A stretch of 17,707 nt of DNA from CAYIRQ01 sp964365905 (GCA_964365905.1 CAYIRQ010000015.1:1-17707); one strand, 5' to 3'; counted from the stretch's first letter, positions 1 through 6,204 are shown. The notes: generated from the letters alone by a model not told the origin. Program-made: numbers and translations.

Positions 1-242
1 CAATCCTCGGTATGGAGGAACTCGCGGAGGACGATAAAATTGCCGTCCAGCGCGCGCGCAAGATTCAGAAATTTCTCTCGCAGCCCTTCTTCGTCGCGGA
101 AACCTTCACGGGGATTCCCGGGAAATTCGTGAAGAGTGAAGACACGGTGAAGAGCTTCAAGGCGATTCTGGAAGGAGCATATGACTCTGTCCCGGAGCAG
201 GCGTTTTATATGAAGGGGGGGATTGATGAAGTGAAGAATTAA
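1..242 (+). CDS. atpD: F-type ATP synthase subunit beta, C-terminal end (partial)
   Basis: This is the C-terminal end of the catalytic beta subunit of F1. The reading frame is already open at base 3, upstream of the first ATG at 12, giving ILGMEELAEDD followed by RARKIQKFLSQPFFVAE and FTG, which is the conserved beta C-terminal domain. The Walker motifs lie outside the window. The gene ends with AAT TAA, and these bases are already part of a heptamer repeat arm that begins at 236, so the last residue and stop are supplied by repeat sequence. It is the first visible gene of the ATP synthase operon. The usual bacterial order places atpD and atpC last, so the operon is permuted here. Confidence 0.96.
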   Translation, partial: ILGMEELAEDDKIAVQRARKIQKFLSQPFFVAETFTGIPGKFVKSEDTVKSFKAILEGAYDSVPEQAFYMKGGIDEVKN

Positions 243-267
243 GAATTAGGAAGTATGAATTAAGAAT
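236..267 (+). repeat. Left heptamer-repeat arm of element 1
   Basis: Four complete 7-bp units plus GAAT: GAATTAA, GAATTAG, GAAGTAT, GAATTAA. The unit order AA, AG, AT, AA is the same as in the left arm of the empty hairpin at 1103-1134, with a single T-to-G change in the third unit. The first unit contains the atpD stop codon, and the last partial unit contains the ATG of the enclosed gene. Confidence 0.85.
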
Positions 268-673
268 GCCAATGGAAACTTCTTCTGAGCAGTCGGCGAA
301 AATACAGTCCTTCACTGGACTCGTCGCATGGCAAGAATCTCATAAGCTGGTCATTATGATTTATCGAGTGACAAGGAAATTTCCGAAGGAAGAAATGTTT
401 GGACTCACAAGCCAATTGCGGAGAGCTGTTATATCCATTACCTCGAATATTGCAGAGGGATTCAGCAGGAAATCATACAAAGAAAAGATTCAATTCTACT
501 TGATGGCACTATCTTCTCTCACCGAGGTGCAGAATCAGATATTGGCAGCCAAAGACGTTAATTTGATGTCAAAGAAAGATTTTGATGAAATTGCCCAACA
601 ATCGGTTTGTGTCAGTAAATTATTGAATGGTCTTATTAAAAAATCTAAAACCTTCCTAATTCCTAATTCTTAA
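266..673 (+). CDS. Four-helix-bundle protein (S23/IVP family)
   Basis: The 135-residue product matches the small four-helix-bundle family known from 23S rRNA intervening sequences and related to the Avd proteins of diversity-generating retroelements. Family marks are VAWQESHKLV near residue 20, a basic turn with TRKFPKEE, SNIAEGFSRKS near residue 60, and a third helix with FYLMALSSLTEVQNQ. The length is typical. Biochemical function is unsettled for the family; nucleic-acid binding is proposed from the positively charged surface of relatives. The start is ATG 266 or ATG 272, and neither has a good Shine-Dalgarno. The last residues (IPNS and stop) are encoded by the right repeat arm. Insertion of such a gene inside an ATP synthase operon suggests transfer, not a role in the enzyme. 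Confidence 0.9.
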   Translation: MPMETSSEQSAKIQSFTGLVAWQESHKLVIMIYRVTRKFPKEEMFGLTSQLRRAVISITSNIAEGFSRKSYKEKIQFYLMALSSLTEVQNQILAAKDVNLMSKKDFDEIAQQSVCVSKLLNGLIKKSKTFLIPNS

Positions 674-683
674 TTCATAATTC
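653..683 (+). repeat. Right heptamer-repeat arm of element 1
   Basis: Units CTAATTC, CTAATTC, TTAATTC, ATAATTC from 656 to 683, period 7, complementary to the arm at 236-267. It carries the stop codon of the four-helix-bundle gene at 671-673 and ends just before the GTG start of atpC. Confidence 0.85.
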
Positions 684-689
684 TGTTCT

Positions 690-1109
690 GTGCTTCATTT
701 CGAGCTCATCACGCCTGACTCCACCGTCTTCGAAGGCGAAGTCGATTCCGTATCGATTCCCACGCCCGACGGCGAGATCACGGTGCTTCCCCATCACATC
801 CCAATCATCAGCATTGTGTGGCCGGGAAGTATTCTTGTTCGCATTGGGAAGGAGGAAAAACTCTTTGCGGTTTCGCGAGGGGTGGTTGAAATCGATGGAC
901 AAAGTCTTCGCATTCTTGCAGATACCGCCGATCGCGCGGAAGAGCTTGAGGAAGAAGCAATTGAAAAGGCAAAGGCCGCAGCCGAGAAGCTCATGTCGGA
1001 GAAGCGGCACGATGCTGAGGGATTTGCGGAGGCGACCGCGCTCCTCGAGCGGGAACTGGCACGCTTGCAAGTGAAGCGCAGGCATAGAGCGAGGAGGGGC
1101 GGGAATTAA
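690..1109 (+). CDS. atpC: F-type ATP synthase subunit epsilon
   Basis: The 139-residue product is the epsilon subunit, which sits in the central stalk with gamma and can inhibit ATP hydrolysis. The N-terminal beta-sandwich domain is clear: FELITPDSTVFEGEVDSVSI, then GEITVLPHHIPII, then the G-I and VSRGVVEI strands. Residues from about 88 form the helical hairpin, rich in Glu, Ala and Lys, ending in a basic tail (KRRHRARRGGN). The start codon is GTG at 690, six bases after a repeat arm and without a Shine-Dalgarno. An overlapping frame on the opposite strand is a shadow. The stop codon is again made by the first unit of a repeat arm (GAATTAA). Confidence 0.95.
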   Translation: MLHFELITPDSTVFEGEVDSVSIPTPDGEITVLPHHIPIISIVWPGSILVRIGKEEKLFAVSRGVVEIDGQSLRILADTADRAEELEEEAIEKAKAAAEKLMSEKRHDAEGFAEATALLERELARLQVKRRHRARRGGN

Positions 1110-1176
1110 GAATTAGGAATTATGAATTAAGAATGCGAGATATTCCTAATTCTTAATTCTTACTTCATAATTCTTT
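1103..1176 (+). repeat. Empty heptamer-repeat hairpin between atpC and atpZ/I
   Basis: Left arm units are GAATTAA, GAATTAG, GAATTAT, GAATTAA; the right arm read on the opposite strand gives GAATTAT, GAAGTAA, GAATTAA, GAATTAG. Bases 1104-1120 and 1142-1158 are a perfect 17-bp inverted repeat separated by about 20 bases. The structure fills the spacer from the atpC stop to three bases before the next ATG. It looks like element 1 without its gene. Confidence 0.85.
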
Positions 1177-1178
1177 AT

Positions 1179-1403
1179 ATGGAGCAGAAGAAATCCATCA
1201 TTTCCGACCTCTTCCTTGCTGTCCGCCTCGCCTGGGACTTCGGCTGGATCATTGCTATTCCAGCAGTCGCTCTTGGCTTCGGGGGCGCATATCTCGATCA
1301 GTATTTGGGGACCTCACCACTCTTCATCATCCTTGGGCTTGCGATCGCGGTGAGCCTCTCGGGGTGGGGGATTTATCGAAAACTGAAGGGAATTCTTCAA
1401 TAA
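1179..1403 (+). CDS. AtpZ/AtpI-family small membrane protein
   Basis: The 74-residue protein has two predicted membrane helices at about residues 21-38 and 47-66, joined by a short loop (YLDQYLGTSP) with the GGAYLD signature of the AtpZ/AtpI family. Members lie at the head of the F0 genes and have been linked to c-ring assembly and to magnesium or calcium handling. Its position directly before atpB matches the usual I-B-E-F-H-A-G order. ATG 1179 follows the right arm of a repeat hairpin by three bases, so no Shine-Dalgarno can fit. The product starts with a short charged stretch (EQKK), suggesting that the N terminus is cytoplasmic. Confidence 0.85.
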   Translation: MEQKKSIISDLFLAVRLAWDFGWIIAIPAVALGFGGAYLDQYLGTSPLFIILGLAIAVSLSGWGIYRKLKGILQ

Positions 1404-1440
1404 TTTTCCATTCTCAATTCTCCATTTTCAATTACACTTC
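1404..1440 (+). repeat. Single-arm heptamer repeat before atpB
   Basis: Units TCCATTC, TCAATTC, TCCATTT, TCAATTA from 1407 to 1434 have period 7 and are pyrimidine-rich on the coding strand. No complementary arm is present. The repeat starts directly after the upstream stop and ends shortly before the ATG of atpB at 1447. Confidence 0.75.
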
Positions 1441-1446
1441 GCACGT

Positions 1447-2253
1447 ATGGCCGCAATCACCGCCCCCACCCTCGCCTCCGAAACGATCGGTCACATCGGA
1501 AGCTTTGAGCTCCGAAACACCATGATCATGGCGTGGCTTGCGATGCTCGTCTTTTTCGCAATTGCTTTTGCCTTGCGAAGGACCGGATACAAAGAAGTCC
1601 CCGGGCGCTTTCAGGCGCTCATGGAGATGATCGTCGATGGTCTCTTCGATTTCTTTGATTCCGTCGTTCAGGACCGAGCGAAAACGCGGAAGTTTTTCCC
1701 ACTCGTCGCCACCATCTTTCTTTTCCTCGTCATCGCGAACTGGATGGGGATTTTTCCGGGAGTGGGCTCCATCACGATCGCGGGTATGCACGACGGACGT
1801 CCCATGAACATTCCAATCTTCCGTTCCATGAACGCCGATGTGAATATGACGCTTGCCATTGCGATTGTGTCCGTCGTCATGACGCAGATCTTCGGCATTG
1901 CCGCGCTCGGTGTTCTTCCGCATGCCGGAAAATACTTCGTTGCTCCATGGAGAGATCCCATCATGAGTTTCGTCGGCATTCTCGAGCTCATTGCGGAATT
2001 CGCGAAGATGATCTCGTTCACCTTCCGTCTCTTTGGAAATATCTTCGCCGGTGAAGTTCTTCTTGTGGTTATTTCTTTTCTCGTTCCGTACCTCGCTCCC
2101 CTCCCGTTCCTCGGACTCGAAATTTTTGTCGGTTTCATTCAGGCGCTTGTGTTTGCCCTCCTCACCGTTGTTTTCCTTGCGATGGCGACCGTTGCTCATG
2201 GGGATCACCCCCCTTCGCCAAGGCTTCGGGGGGCAAGCGAGCATGCGCATTGA
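1447..2253 (+). CDS. atpB: F-type ATP synthase subunit a
   Basis: The 268-residue product is the a subunit of F0, which forms the ion half-channels beside the c ring. The essential arginine of the family is R194 in FAKMISFTFRLFGN, followed by the conserved AGEVLL and by FVGFIQALVFALLT in the last membrane helix. Hydrophobic segments near residues 26-43, 84-104, 135-157, 180-215 and 222-248 fit the usual fold. After the natural end of the last helix (ATVAHGDH), residues 254-268 are encoded by a GC-rich palindromic repeat at 2208-2233, so the C terminus appears extended or replaced by repeat insertion. ATG 1447 has no Shine-Dalgarno. Confidence 0.95.
   Translation: MAAITAPTLASETIGHIGSFELRNTMIMAWLAMLVFFAIAFALRRTGYKEVPGRFQALMEMIVDGLFDFFDSVVQDRAKTRKFFPLVATIFLFLVIANWMGIFPGVGSITIAGMHDGRPMNIPIFRSMNADVNMTLAIAIVSVVMTQIFGIAALGVLPHAGKYFVAPWRDPIMSFVGILELIAEFAKMISFTFRLFGNIFAGEVLLVVISFLVPYLAPLPFLGLEIFVGFIQALVFALLTVVFLAMATVAHGDHPPSPRLRGASEHAH
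2208..2233 (+). repeat. GC-rich palindromic repeat at the 3' end of atpB
   Basis: CCCCCC (2208-2213) and GGGGGG (2228-2233) flank TTCGCCAAGGCTTC, which contains a small inner GCC/GGC pairing. One frame reads LRQGFGGQAS and the opposite strand CPPKPWRRG, peptides I recall as commonly produced by a dispersed repeat in CPR genomes. It lies in the coding region of atpB. Confidence 0.65.
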
Positions 2254-2349
2254 ACGGTACATGGGACCACTTTTGCCCTTCCTGGTCTTGATTCTCAGCT
2301 CCTCGCCCCTTACACTCCGCGTGCTTTACCCTCCTTTTCCCACTTTTCT

Positions 2350-2631
2350 ATGATCGACATTGCTTACGCCGCGGAAACCACAATGGAAGCGGGTGCAACC
2401 GCTGGATCGATGCTCTCCGACAAGAACCTTTTCGTCTCGATGACGATGTTTGCCGGTGCCGCGATGCCAGCCTTCGCCATCGGTTGGATGGGGAGTAAGG
2501 CCATGGAAGCGATCGGACGCAACCCGGAAGCGGCGAGCAAAATTCAGACGCCACTTGTCCTTGCCGTTGCCTTCGCGGAAGCGATTGCCATCTACTCGCT
2601 CGTGGTCGCGCTCATTATTAAGTTCGTTTAA
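2350..2631 (+). CDS. atpE: F-type ATP synthase subunit c
   Basis: The 93-residue product is the ring-forming c subunit. Helix 1 covers about residues 30-52, the polar loop is AIGRNPEA, and helix 2 carries the ion-binding glutamate in AFAEAIAIYSL. Compared with sodium-type c subunits, the glutamine of helix 1 is replaced by isoleucine and the serine after the glutamate by alanine, which suggests proton coupling. The glycine-rich GxGxGxG packing motif of helix 1 is degenerate (GAAMPAFAIG), which may affect ring size. The N terminus is about 15 residues longer than usual. A 96-bp pyrimidine-rich spacer separates it from atpB; I see no convincing gene there. Confidence 0.95.
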   Translation: MIDIAYAAETTMEAGATAGSMLSDKNLFVSMTMFAGAAMPAFAIGWMGSKAMEAIGRNPEAASKIQTPLVLAVAFAEAIAIYSLVVALIIKFV

Positions 2632-2704
2632 AACAGGGTTAGGGTTAGGGTTCGGGTTCGGACACAAGATGTTTTCACCCCAACCCCAACCCCAATTCGA
2701 ACCC
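2632..2704 (+). repeat. Telomere-like hexamer repeat hairpin between atpE and atpF
   Basis: The left arm has GGGTTA, GGGTTA, GGGTTC, GGGTTC (2636-2659), period 6. The right arm has CCCCAA, CCCCAA, CCCCAATTCGAACCC (about 2679-2704), also period 6 and complementary in character. The loop is about 16 bases. Four GGG runs with three-base loops (2636-2656) form a textbook G-quadruplex motif on the mRNA strand. The arms run from one base after the atpE stop to about six bases before the atpF start. Confidence 0.85.
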
Positions 2705-2710
2705 TCGCAC

Positions 2711-3217
2711 ATGGAACTTCTTTCCAAGCTCGGCATCGATTGGAAACTGCTCATCGCGCAGATCGTGAACTTCGCGATTCTCGTGGGGGTCCTTTCGTAC
2801 TTCATTTACAAGCCGCTCCTCAACCTTCTCGATGCGCGGCGCGAGCGGGTGCGCAAGGCCATGGAGGAGGCGAAGAGGATTGAGGAGCAAACGAAGGAAC
2901 TCACGACATTCCGCACCGAGCAACTCCGGAAGATCGACAGCGAGTGCGCGATGTTCCTCGAGCGCACGAAGAAGCAGGCGGAGGAGATGAAGGGCGAAAT
3001 GCTGACAGCGGCGAAGAAAGAAGTGGAGCAGTTTCTCGCAAAGGGGAGGCAGCAGATCGAGCTCGAGAGATCACAGGTGATGGCGGAGACGCAGGCGGTG
3101 CTCACAGAGATGATCGTGAAGCTCACTGCCAAACTCATCGAGCGTGAGTTCACCCCCGATGATCAGAAGCGCATCTTGGCGCATCTTGCGAAAGAACTTC
3201 CCACAGTACGGCGATGA
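2711..3217 (+). CDS. atpF: F-type ATP synthase subunit b
   Basis: The 168-residue product is the b subunit of the peripheral stalk. A single N-terminal membrane helix (residues about 12-32, IAQIVNFAILVGVLSYFIY) is followed by KPLLNLLDARRERV and a long charged coiled coil to the end, rich in Glu, Lys and Arg. The C terminus ends with DDQKRILAHLAKELPTVRR. I chose ATG 2711 because the conserved region starts there; an in-frame ATG at 2668 would add a Pro/Gln-rich peptide encoded by the telomere-like repeat. The stop overlaps the atpH start by four bases (ATGA), so translation of the two is probably coupled. Confidence 0.93.
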   Translation: MELLSKLGIDWKLLIAQIVNFAILVGVLSYFIYKPLLNLLDARRERVRKAMEEAKRIEEQTKELTTFRTEQLRKIDSECAMFLERTKKQAEEMKGEMLTAAKKEVEQFLAKGRQQIELERSQVMAETQAVLTEMIVKLTAKLIEREFTPDDQKRILAHLAKELPTVRR

Positions 3218-3618
3218 AGATTCACCCCGAACACGTTGCCCTCGCGCTCCTCGAGATGGCTGAGAAACTTCCGGCTTCCGAGATCCCTGCGCTTGCGGAT
3301 GCGGCGGTGGCGTACCTGCGGGAGCGCAGGGAATCCCGCATGGTGCGCATGCTTCCCCGCCTTCTCCGGGAGGCGCGGGGGAAGCACGGAAAGACTGTCT
3401 CCATTGTTCTCACGACACCCACGGGCGATCTTGGTGCATCACGACGCGCGATGCTCGAGGCACTCGAGAAGCTTTCCGGCAGGGAAGCAGAGCTCGAGGA
3501 GCAAGCGGATCCTTCCCTTCTCGGTGGCGCTGTTCTCGCTTACGGCGATGAACGATTCGACGCCAGTCTTCGTGGCGCACTGGATCGTCTGCAAAGCGAT
3601 CTCACGATGGTCTCGTAA
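3214..3618 (+). CDS. atpH: F-type ATP synthase subunit delta (short form)
   Basis: The 134-residue protein is assigned to the delta subunit, which joins the peripheral stalk to the top of F1. The C-terminal domain is recognisable: ADPSLLGGAVLAYGDERFDA followed by SLRGALDRLQSDL, equivalent to the conserved GG..V..GD..iD.S. stretch of the family. The N-terminal helical domain is much reduced; the usual protein is near 175-180 residues, so about 40 are missing. The start overlaps the atpF stop, and the position between b and alpha supports the call. The coding frame is intact, so it is more likely a compact subunit than a broken gene. Confidence 0.85.
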   Translation: MKIHPEHVALALLEMAEKLPASEIPALADAAVAYLRERRESRMVRMLPRLLREARGKHGKTVSIVLTTPTGDLGASRRAMLEALEKLSGREAELEEQADPSLLGGAVLAYGDERFDASLRGALDRLQSDLTMVS

Positions 3619-3654
3619 TTTTTCATTGTTCATTCTTCATTTTTCATTCATCAC
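3619..3654 (+). repeat. Single-arm heptamer repeat before atpA
   Basis: Units TTCATTG, TTCATTC, TTCATTT, TTCATTC from 3622 to 3649, period 7, then ATCAC and the ATG of atpA. It is pyrimidine-rich and has no complementary arm after the atpH stop. Confidence 0.78.
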
Positions 3655-5181
3655 ATGTCCCTCAGCCAATCGCTCATCAAGGCCCTCGAAGATCGCGTTT
3701 CCTCGTATAAGAAGGAGGCAAAACATGAACATGTGGGAACCGTGCTGGAAGTGGGGGATGGGATCGTGAAGCTCGCAGGCCTCAGCTCCGTGGGGGCCGC
3801 GGAAATGGTGGATTTCGGAAATGGCGTGATGGGAGTCGTGCTCAACCTCGAGGAGGATACGGTGGGCGCCGTGATCCTCGGCGATGCGAGCGGGATCAAG
3901 GAAGGGGATACGGTGAAAGCAACCGGGAAAATCCTTTCTGTTCCCGTCGGACCTGCGCTCGTTGGAAGAGTCGTCTCTCCACTTGGGGAACCGAAAGACG
4001 GAACGGGACCCATTGCCTCGAAAGAGCAGTACCCCATCGAGAAGATTGCTCCCCGTGTGATTGAGCGAAAGTCCGTCTCGATCCCGCTCCAAACCGGAAT
4101 CAAGGCGATCGATGCGATGATCCCGATCGGGCGCGGGCAGCGCGAACTCATTATCGGCGACCGGCAGACGGGGAAGACCGCCGTCGCCATCGATGCGATC
4201 GTAAACCAGAAGGAAACACAGAATGCCGATCGTCCGGTGATTTGCATCTACATCGCGATCGGTCAGAGGGAATCAAAAGTCGCAAAGATCGTCAGCGAAC
4301 TCAAGAAGAGGGGAGCGATGGAATACACGATCGTCGTCTCCGCGGGGGCCTCCGAGCCTGCGGCACTCTCGTACCTTGCGCCGTTTGCGGGGACTGCCAT
4401 GGGTGAATATTTCCTGGATCAGGGAAAGGATGTGCTCTGCGTCTACGATGATCTCAGCAAGCACGCATGGGCCTACCGCCAGATTTCTCTGCTTCTGCGC
4501 CGTCCGCCGGGGCGCGAGGCGTATCCCGGAGATGTCTTCTACCTTCACTCGCGGCTCCTCGAGCGCGCGTGCTGCCTCGATGAATCGCGTGGTGGCGGAA
4601 CGCTCACGGCGCTTCCCATCATCGAAACGCAGGCGGGCGATGTCTCTGCGTACATCCCGACAAACGTCATCTCGATCACAGATGGCCAGATTTACCTTGT
4701 TTCCGATCTCTTCTATAAGGGTATCCGACCCGCAGTTGATGTGGGCATCTCCGTCTCGCGTGTGGGGTCCGCAGCCCAAGTGAAAGCCATGAAGAAAGTT
4801 GCGGGGAAGCTTCGTCTCGATATGGCGCAGTACCGCGAGCTCGCAGTCTTCGCGCAGTTCGGTTCCGACCTCGATGCCGCGACGAAGCAGCAGCTTGACC
4901 GTGGTGCCCGTCTCACCGAAGTCCTCAAGCAGAACCAATACGAGACGATGTCGGTCGCAGAACAGGTGGCAATTCTCTATGCCGGTACGCAGGGATTCCT
5001 CGATGATATTCCCGTGACGGATGTGAAGCGTTTTGAGAAGGAATTCCTCACCTTCCTCCGTGACAAGCATTTCGACGTTCTCAAGGTTCTCGCGAAGGAA
5101 ATCACGAAAGAAGCGGAGGAAACTCTCAAGAGATTAATCTCTTCCTTCAAGGATTCCTGGAGGACATCTCTCTCCGCATGA
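3655..5181 (+). CDS. atpA: F-type ATP synthase subunit alpha
   Basis: The 508-residue product is the regulatory nucleotide-binding subunit of F1. An N-terminal beta-barrel domain (to about residue 95) is followed by the P-loop GDRQTGKT at 168-175, the YDDLSKHAWAYRQ segment near 264-276, the arginine finger R369 in VGISVSRVGSAAQ, and the helical C-terminal domain ending in EETLKRLISSFKDS. Length and motifs are those of a functional subunit. The start is preceded five bases upstream by a heptamer repeat arm instead of a Shine-Dalgarno. Several long frames on the other strand across this gene are shadows of its codon bias. Confidence 0.97.
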   Translation: MSLSQSLIKALEDRVSSYKKEAKHEHVGTVLEVGDGIVKLAGLSSVGAAEMVDFGNGVMGVVLNLEEDTVGAVILGDASGIKEGDTVKATGKILSVPVGPALVGRVVSPLGEPKDGTGPIASKEQYPIEKIAPRVIERKSVSIPLQTGIKAIDAMIPIGRGQRELIIGDRQTGKTAVAIDAIVNQKETQNADRPVICIYIAIGQRESKVAKIVSELKKRGAMEYTIVVSAGASEPAALSYLAPFAGTAMGEYFLDQGKDVLCVYDDLSKHAWAYRQISLLLRRPPGREAYPGDVFYLHSRLLERACCLDESRGGGTLTALPIIETQAGDVSAYIPTNVISITDGQIYLVSDLFYKGIRPAVDVGISVSRVGSAAQVKAMKKVAGKLRLDMAQYRELAVFAQFGSDLDAATKQQLDRGARLTEVLKQNQYETMSVAEQVAILYAGTQGFLDDIPVTDVKRFEKEFLTFLRDKHFDVLKVLAKEITKEAEETLKRLISSFKDSWRTSLSA

Positions 5182-5262
5182 AGAATTATGAATTTGGAAT
5201 TAAGAATTAAGATTACAAGGCTTCAAATCATTCTTCATTCATAATTCTTACTTCTTACTTCT
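5181..5262 (+). repeat. Heptamer-repeat hairpin between atpA and atpG
   Basis: The left arm has GAATTAT, GAATTTG, GAATTAA, GAATTAA and the right arm, read on the other strand, GAAGTAA, GAAGTAA, GAATTAT, GAATGAA; both have period 7. Bases 5181-5193 and 5237-5249 form a perfect 13-bp inverted repeat. It starts at the last base of the atpA stop codon and ends about six bases before the atpG ATG. The loop is short and holds no gene. Confidence 0.83.
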
Positions 5263-5268
5263 GCTCAC

Positions 5269-6204
5269 ATGGCTAGAAGCCTCCGCGATCTCCGGCGCAA
5301 GATGAAGGCGATCAAATCGACCCGTCAGGTCACGAAGGCGATGGAGCTTGTCGCGGCTTCAAAGATGCGGAAGGCCGTGCAGAATGCCGTGCAACTGCGG
5401 CGCTATGCGTCGACCGCAGCCTCCATTCTTGAGCACATGGCAGAGGTGCATCCGGAACTTCACCCCTACCTCACGACACGGCCATCCAAAAAGATCCTCG
5501 CGCTCCTCTTCACCTCGGATCGAGGGCTCTGCGGCAGTCTCAATGCCCAGCTCTTTCGCTCCGTGCGGGAGTACATTCGGTCGCTCGGGAAGCTCCCGGA
5601 ATTTGAGAGCCTGGAATTCGTTGCTCTTGGGAAAAAAGGTCAGCAGTTCCTCGCGCGGGAAAAGCAGAAGGTTGTTGCAGCATTTCCTGCTCTCAGCAAT
5701 CATCCGAGTTTCCGTGATGCACTGCCGGTCGTCCGGCTCGCAACCGAAGGGTTCCTTGGGGGCAACTATGATCAGGTTGTCTTGCTCTACCCTGACTTTG
5801 TCTCCGCGCTTCTCCAGGAGCCCACCGTCCGAGTGCTTCTTCCCTTTTCCCCAACAAACCTGAAGGCAATGCTCGAGAGTCTTCTTCCGAAGAAGCGCTC
5901 CGCAGAGCATCTACAAACTACAAACTACTCACTACAAACTGTGAAAGAATATCTCTTCGAACCTTCTCCTGATGAGATCCTGAAAACCATCCTGCCACAA
6001 CTCACAGAAGTGCAGGTGTACCAAGCCATCCTCGAAGCCGCCGCTTCCGAGCACTCTGCTCGCATGGTCGCAATGCGAAATGCGACGGATAACGCGACCG
6101 ATATCCTCGACGATCTCACGCTTACCTACAATCAAACGCGGCAGGCGAATATCACTGCGGAACTTGCGGAGATCAGTGCGAGTAAGGCGGCGCTCGAAAC
6201 ATGA
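5269..6204 (+). CDS. atpG: F-type ATP synthase subunit gamma
   Basis: The 311-residue product is the central rotor shaft. The N-terminal coiled-coil helix starts with RRKMKAIKSTRQVTKAMELV, the Rossmann-like middle has LALLFTSDRGLCGSLN near residue 80, and the C-terminal helix has EHSARMVAMRNATDNA followed by LTLTYNQTRQANIT, all diagnostic. Residues about 214-224 (HLQTTNYSLQT) are encoded by a CTACAAA heptamer repeat placed just before the C-terminal region, where orthologs vary in length, so the protein seems to tolerate a repeat insertion. It is the last gene of the operon in this window; the genes that follow are on the opposite strand. I see no clear intrinsic terminator in 6205-6261. Confidence 0.95.
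   Translation: MARSLRDLRRKMKAIKSTRQVTKAMELVAASKMRKAVQNAVQLRRYASTAASILEHMAEVHPELHPYLTTRPSKKILALLFTSDRGLCGSLNAQLFRSVREYIRSLGKLPEFESLEFVALGKKGQQFLAREKQKVVAAFPALSNHPSFRDALPVVRLATEGFLGGNYDQVVLLYPDFVSALLQEPTVRVLLPFSPTNLKAMLESLLPKKRSAEHLQTTNYSLQTVKEYLFEPSPDEILKTILPQLTEVQVYQAILEAAASEHSARMVAMRNATDNATDILDDLTLTYNQTRQANITAELAEISASKAALET
5911..5940 (+). repeat. Heptamer repeat inside the atpG coding region
   Basis: Units CTACAAA, CTACAAA, CTACTCA, CTACAAA followed by CT, period 7, translated in frame. Its period equals that of the intergenic arms, although the unit sequence differs. Confidence 0.75.

Larger units (their letters stand above)
236..683 (+). mobile_element. Candidate hairpin element 1: heptamer arms enclosing a four-helix-bundle gene
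   Basis: A left arm (236-267; units GAATTAA, GAATTAG, GAAGTAT, GAATTAA) and a right arm (653-683; units CTAATTC, CTAATTC, TTAATTC, ATAATTC) are reverse complements in style and both have period 7. They enclose only the S23/IVP-type gene. The left arm starts inside the last codons of atpD, and the right arm ends six bases before the GTG of atpC, so the element fills the whole spacer between two ATP synthase genes. IVP genes are known from intervening sequences in 23S rRNA, where the ends are also inverted and form a stem. Mobility is inferred, not shown: no target-site duplication is evident. Confidence 0.5.

Noticed and set aside
266..673. Diversity-generating retroelement (Avd-like gene)
   Set aside because: The protein family is related to Avd, but there is no reverse transcriptase, template/variable repeat pair or target gene in the window.
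675..1085. Long minus-strand frame over atpC
   Set aside because: It lies entirely over a conserved ATP synthase gene, has no recognisable domain, and follows from codon bias.
1432..2262. 276-residue minus-strand frame over atpB
   Set aside because: Charged, low-complexity translation with no conserved motif; atpB is unmistakable on the other strand.
2242..2353. Possible 36-residue hydrophobic peptide between atpB and atpE
   Set aside because: It overlaps the end of atpB and the atpE start, and the spacer is merely pyrimidine-rich.
4273..5070. 265-residue minus-strand frame over atpA
   Set aside because: Shadow of atpA caused by the GC-rich codon pattern.
236..5262. CRISPR array as explanation of the short repeats
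   Set aside because: Units are 6-9 bp without unique spacers and no cas genes are present.
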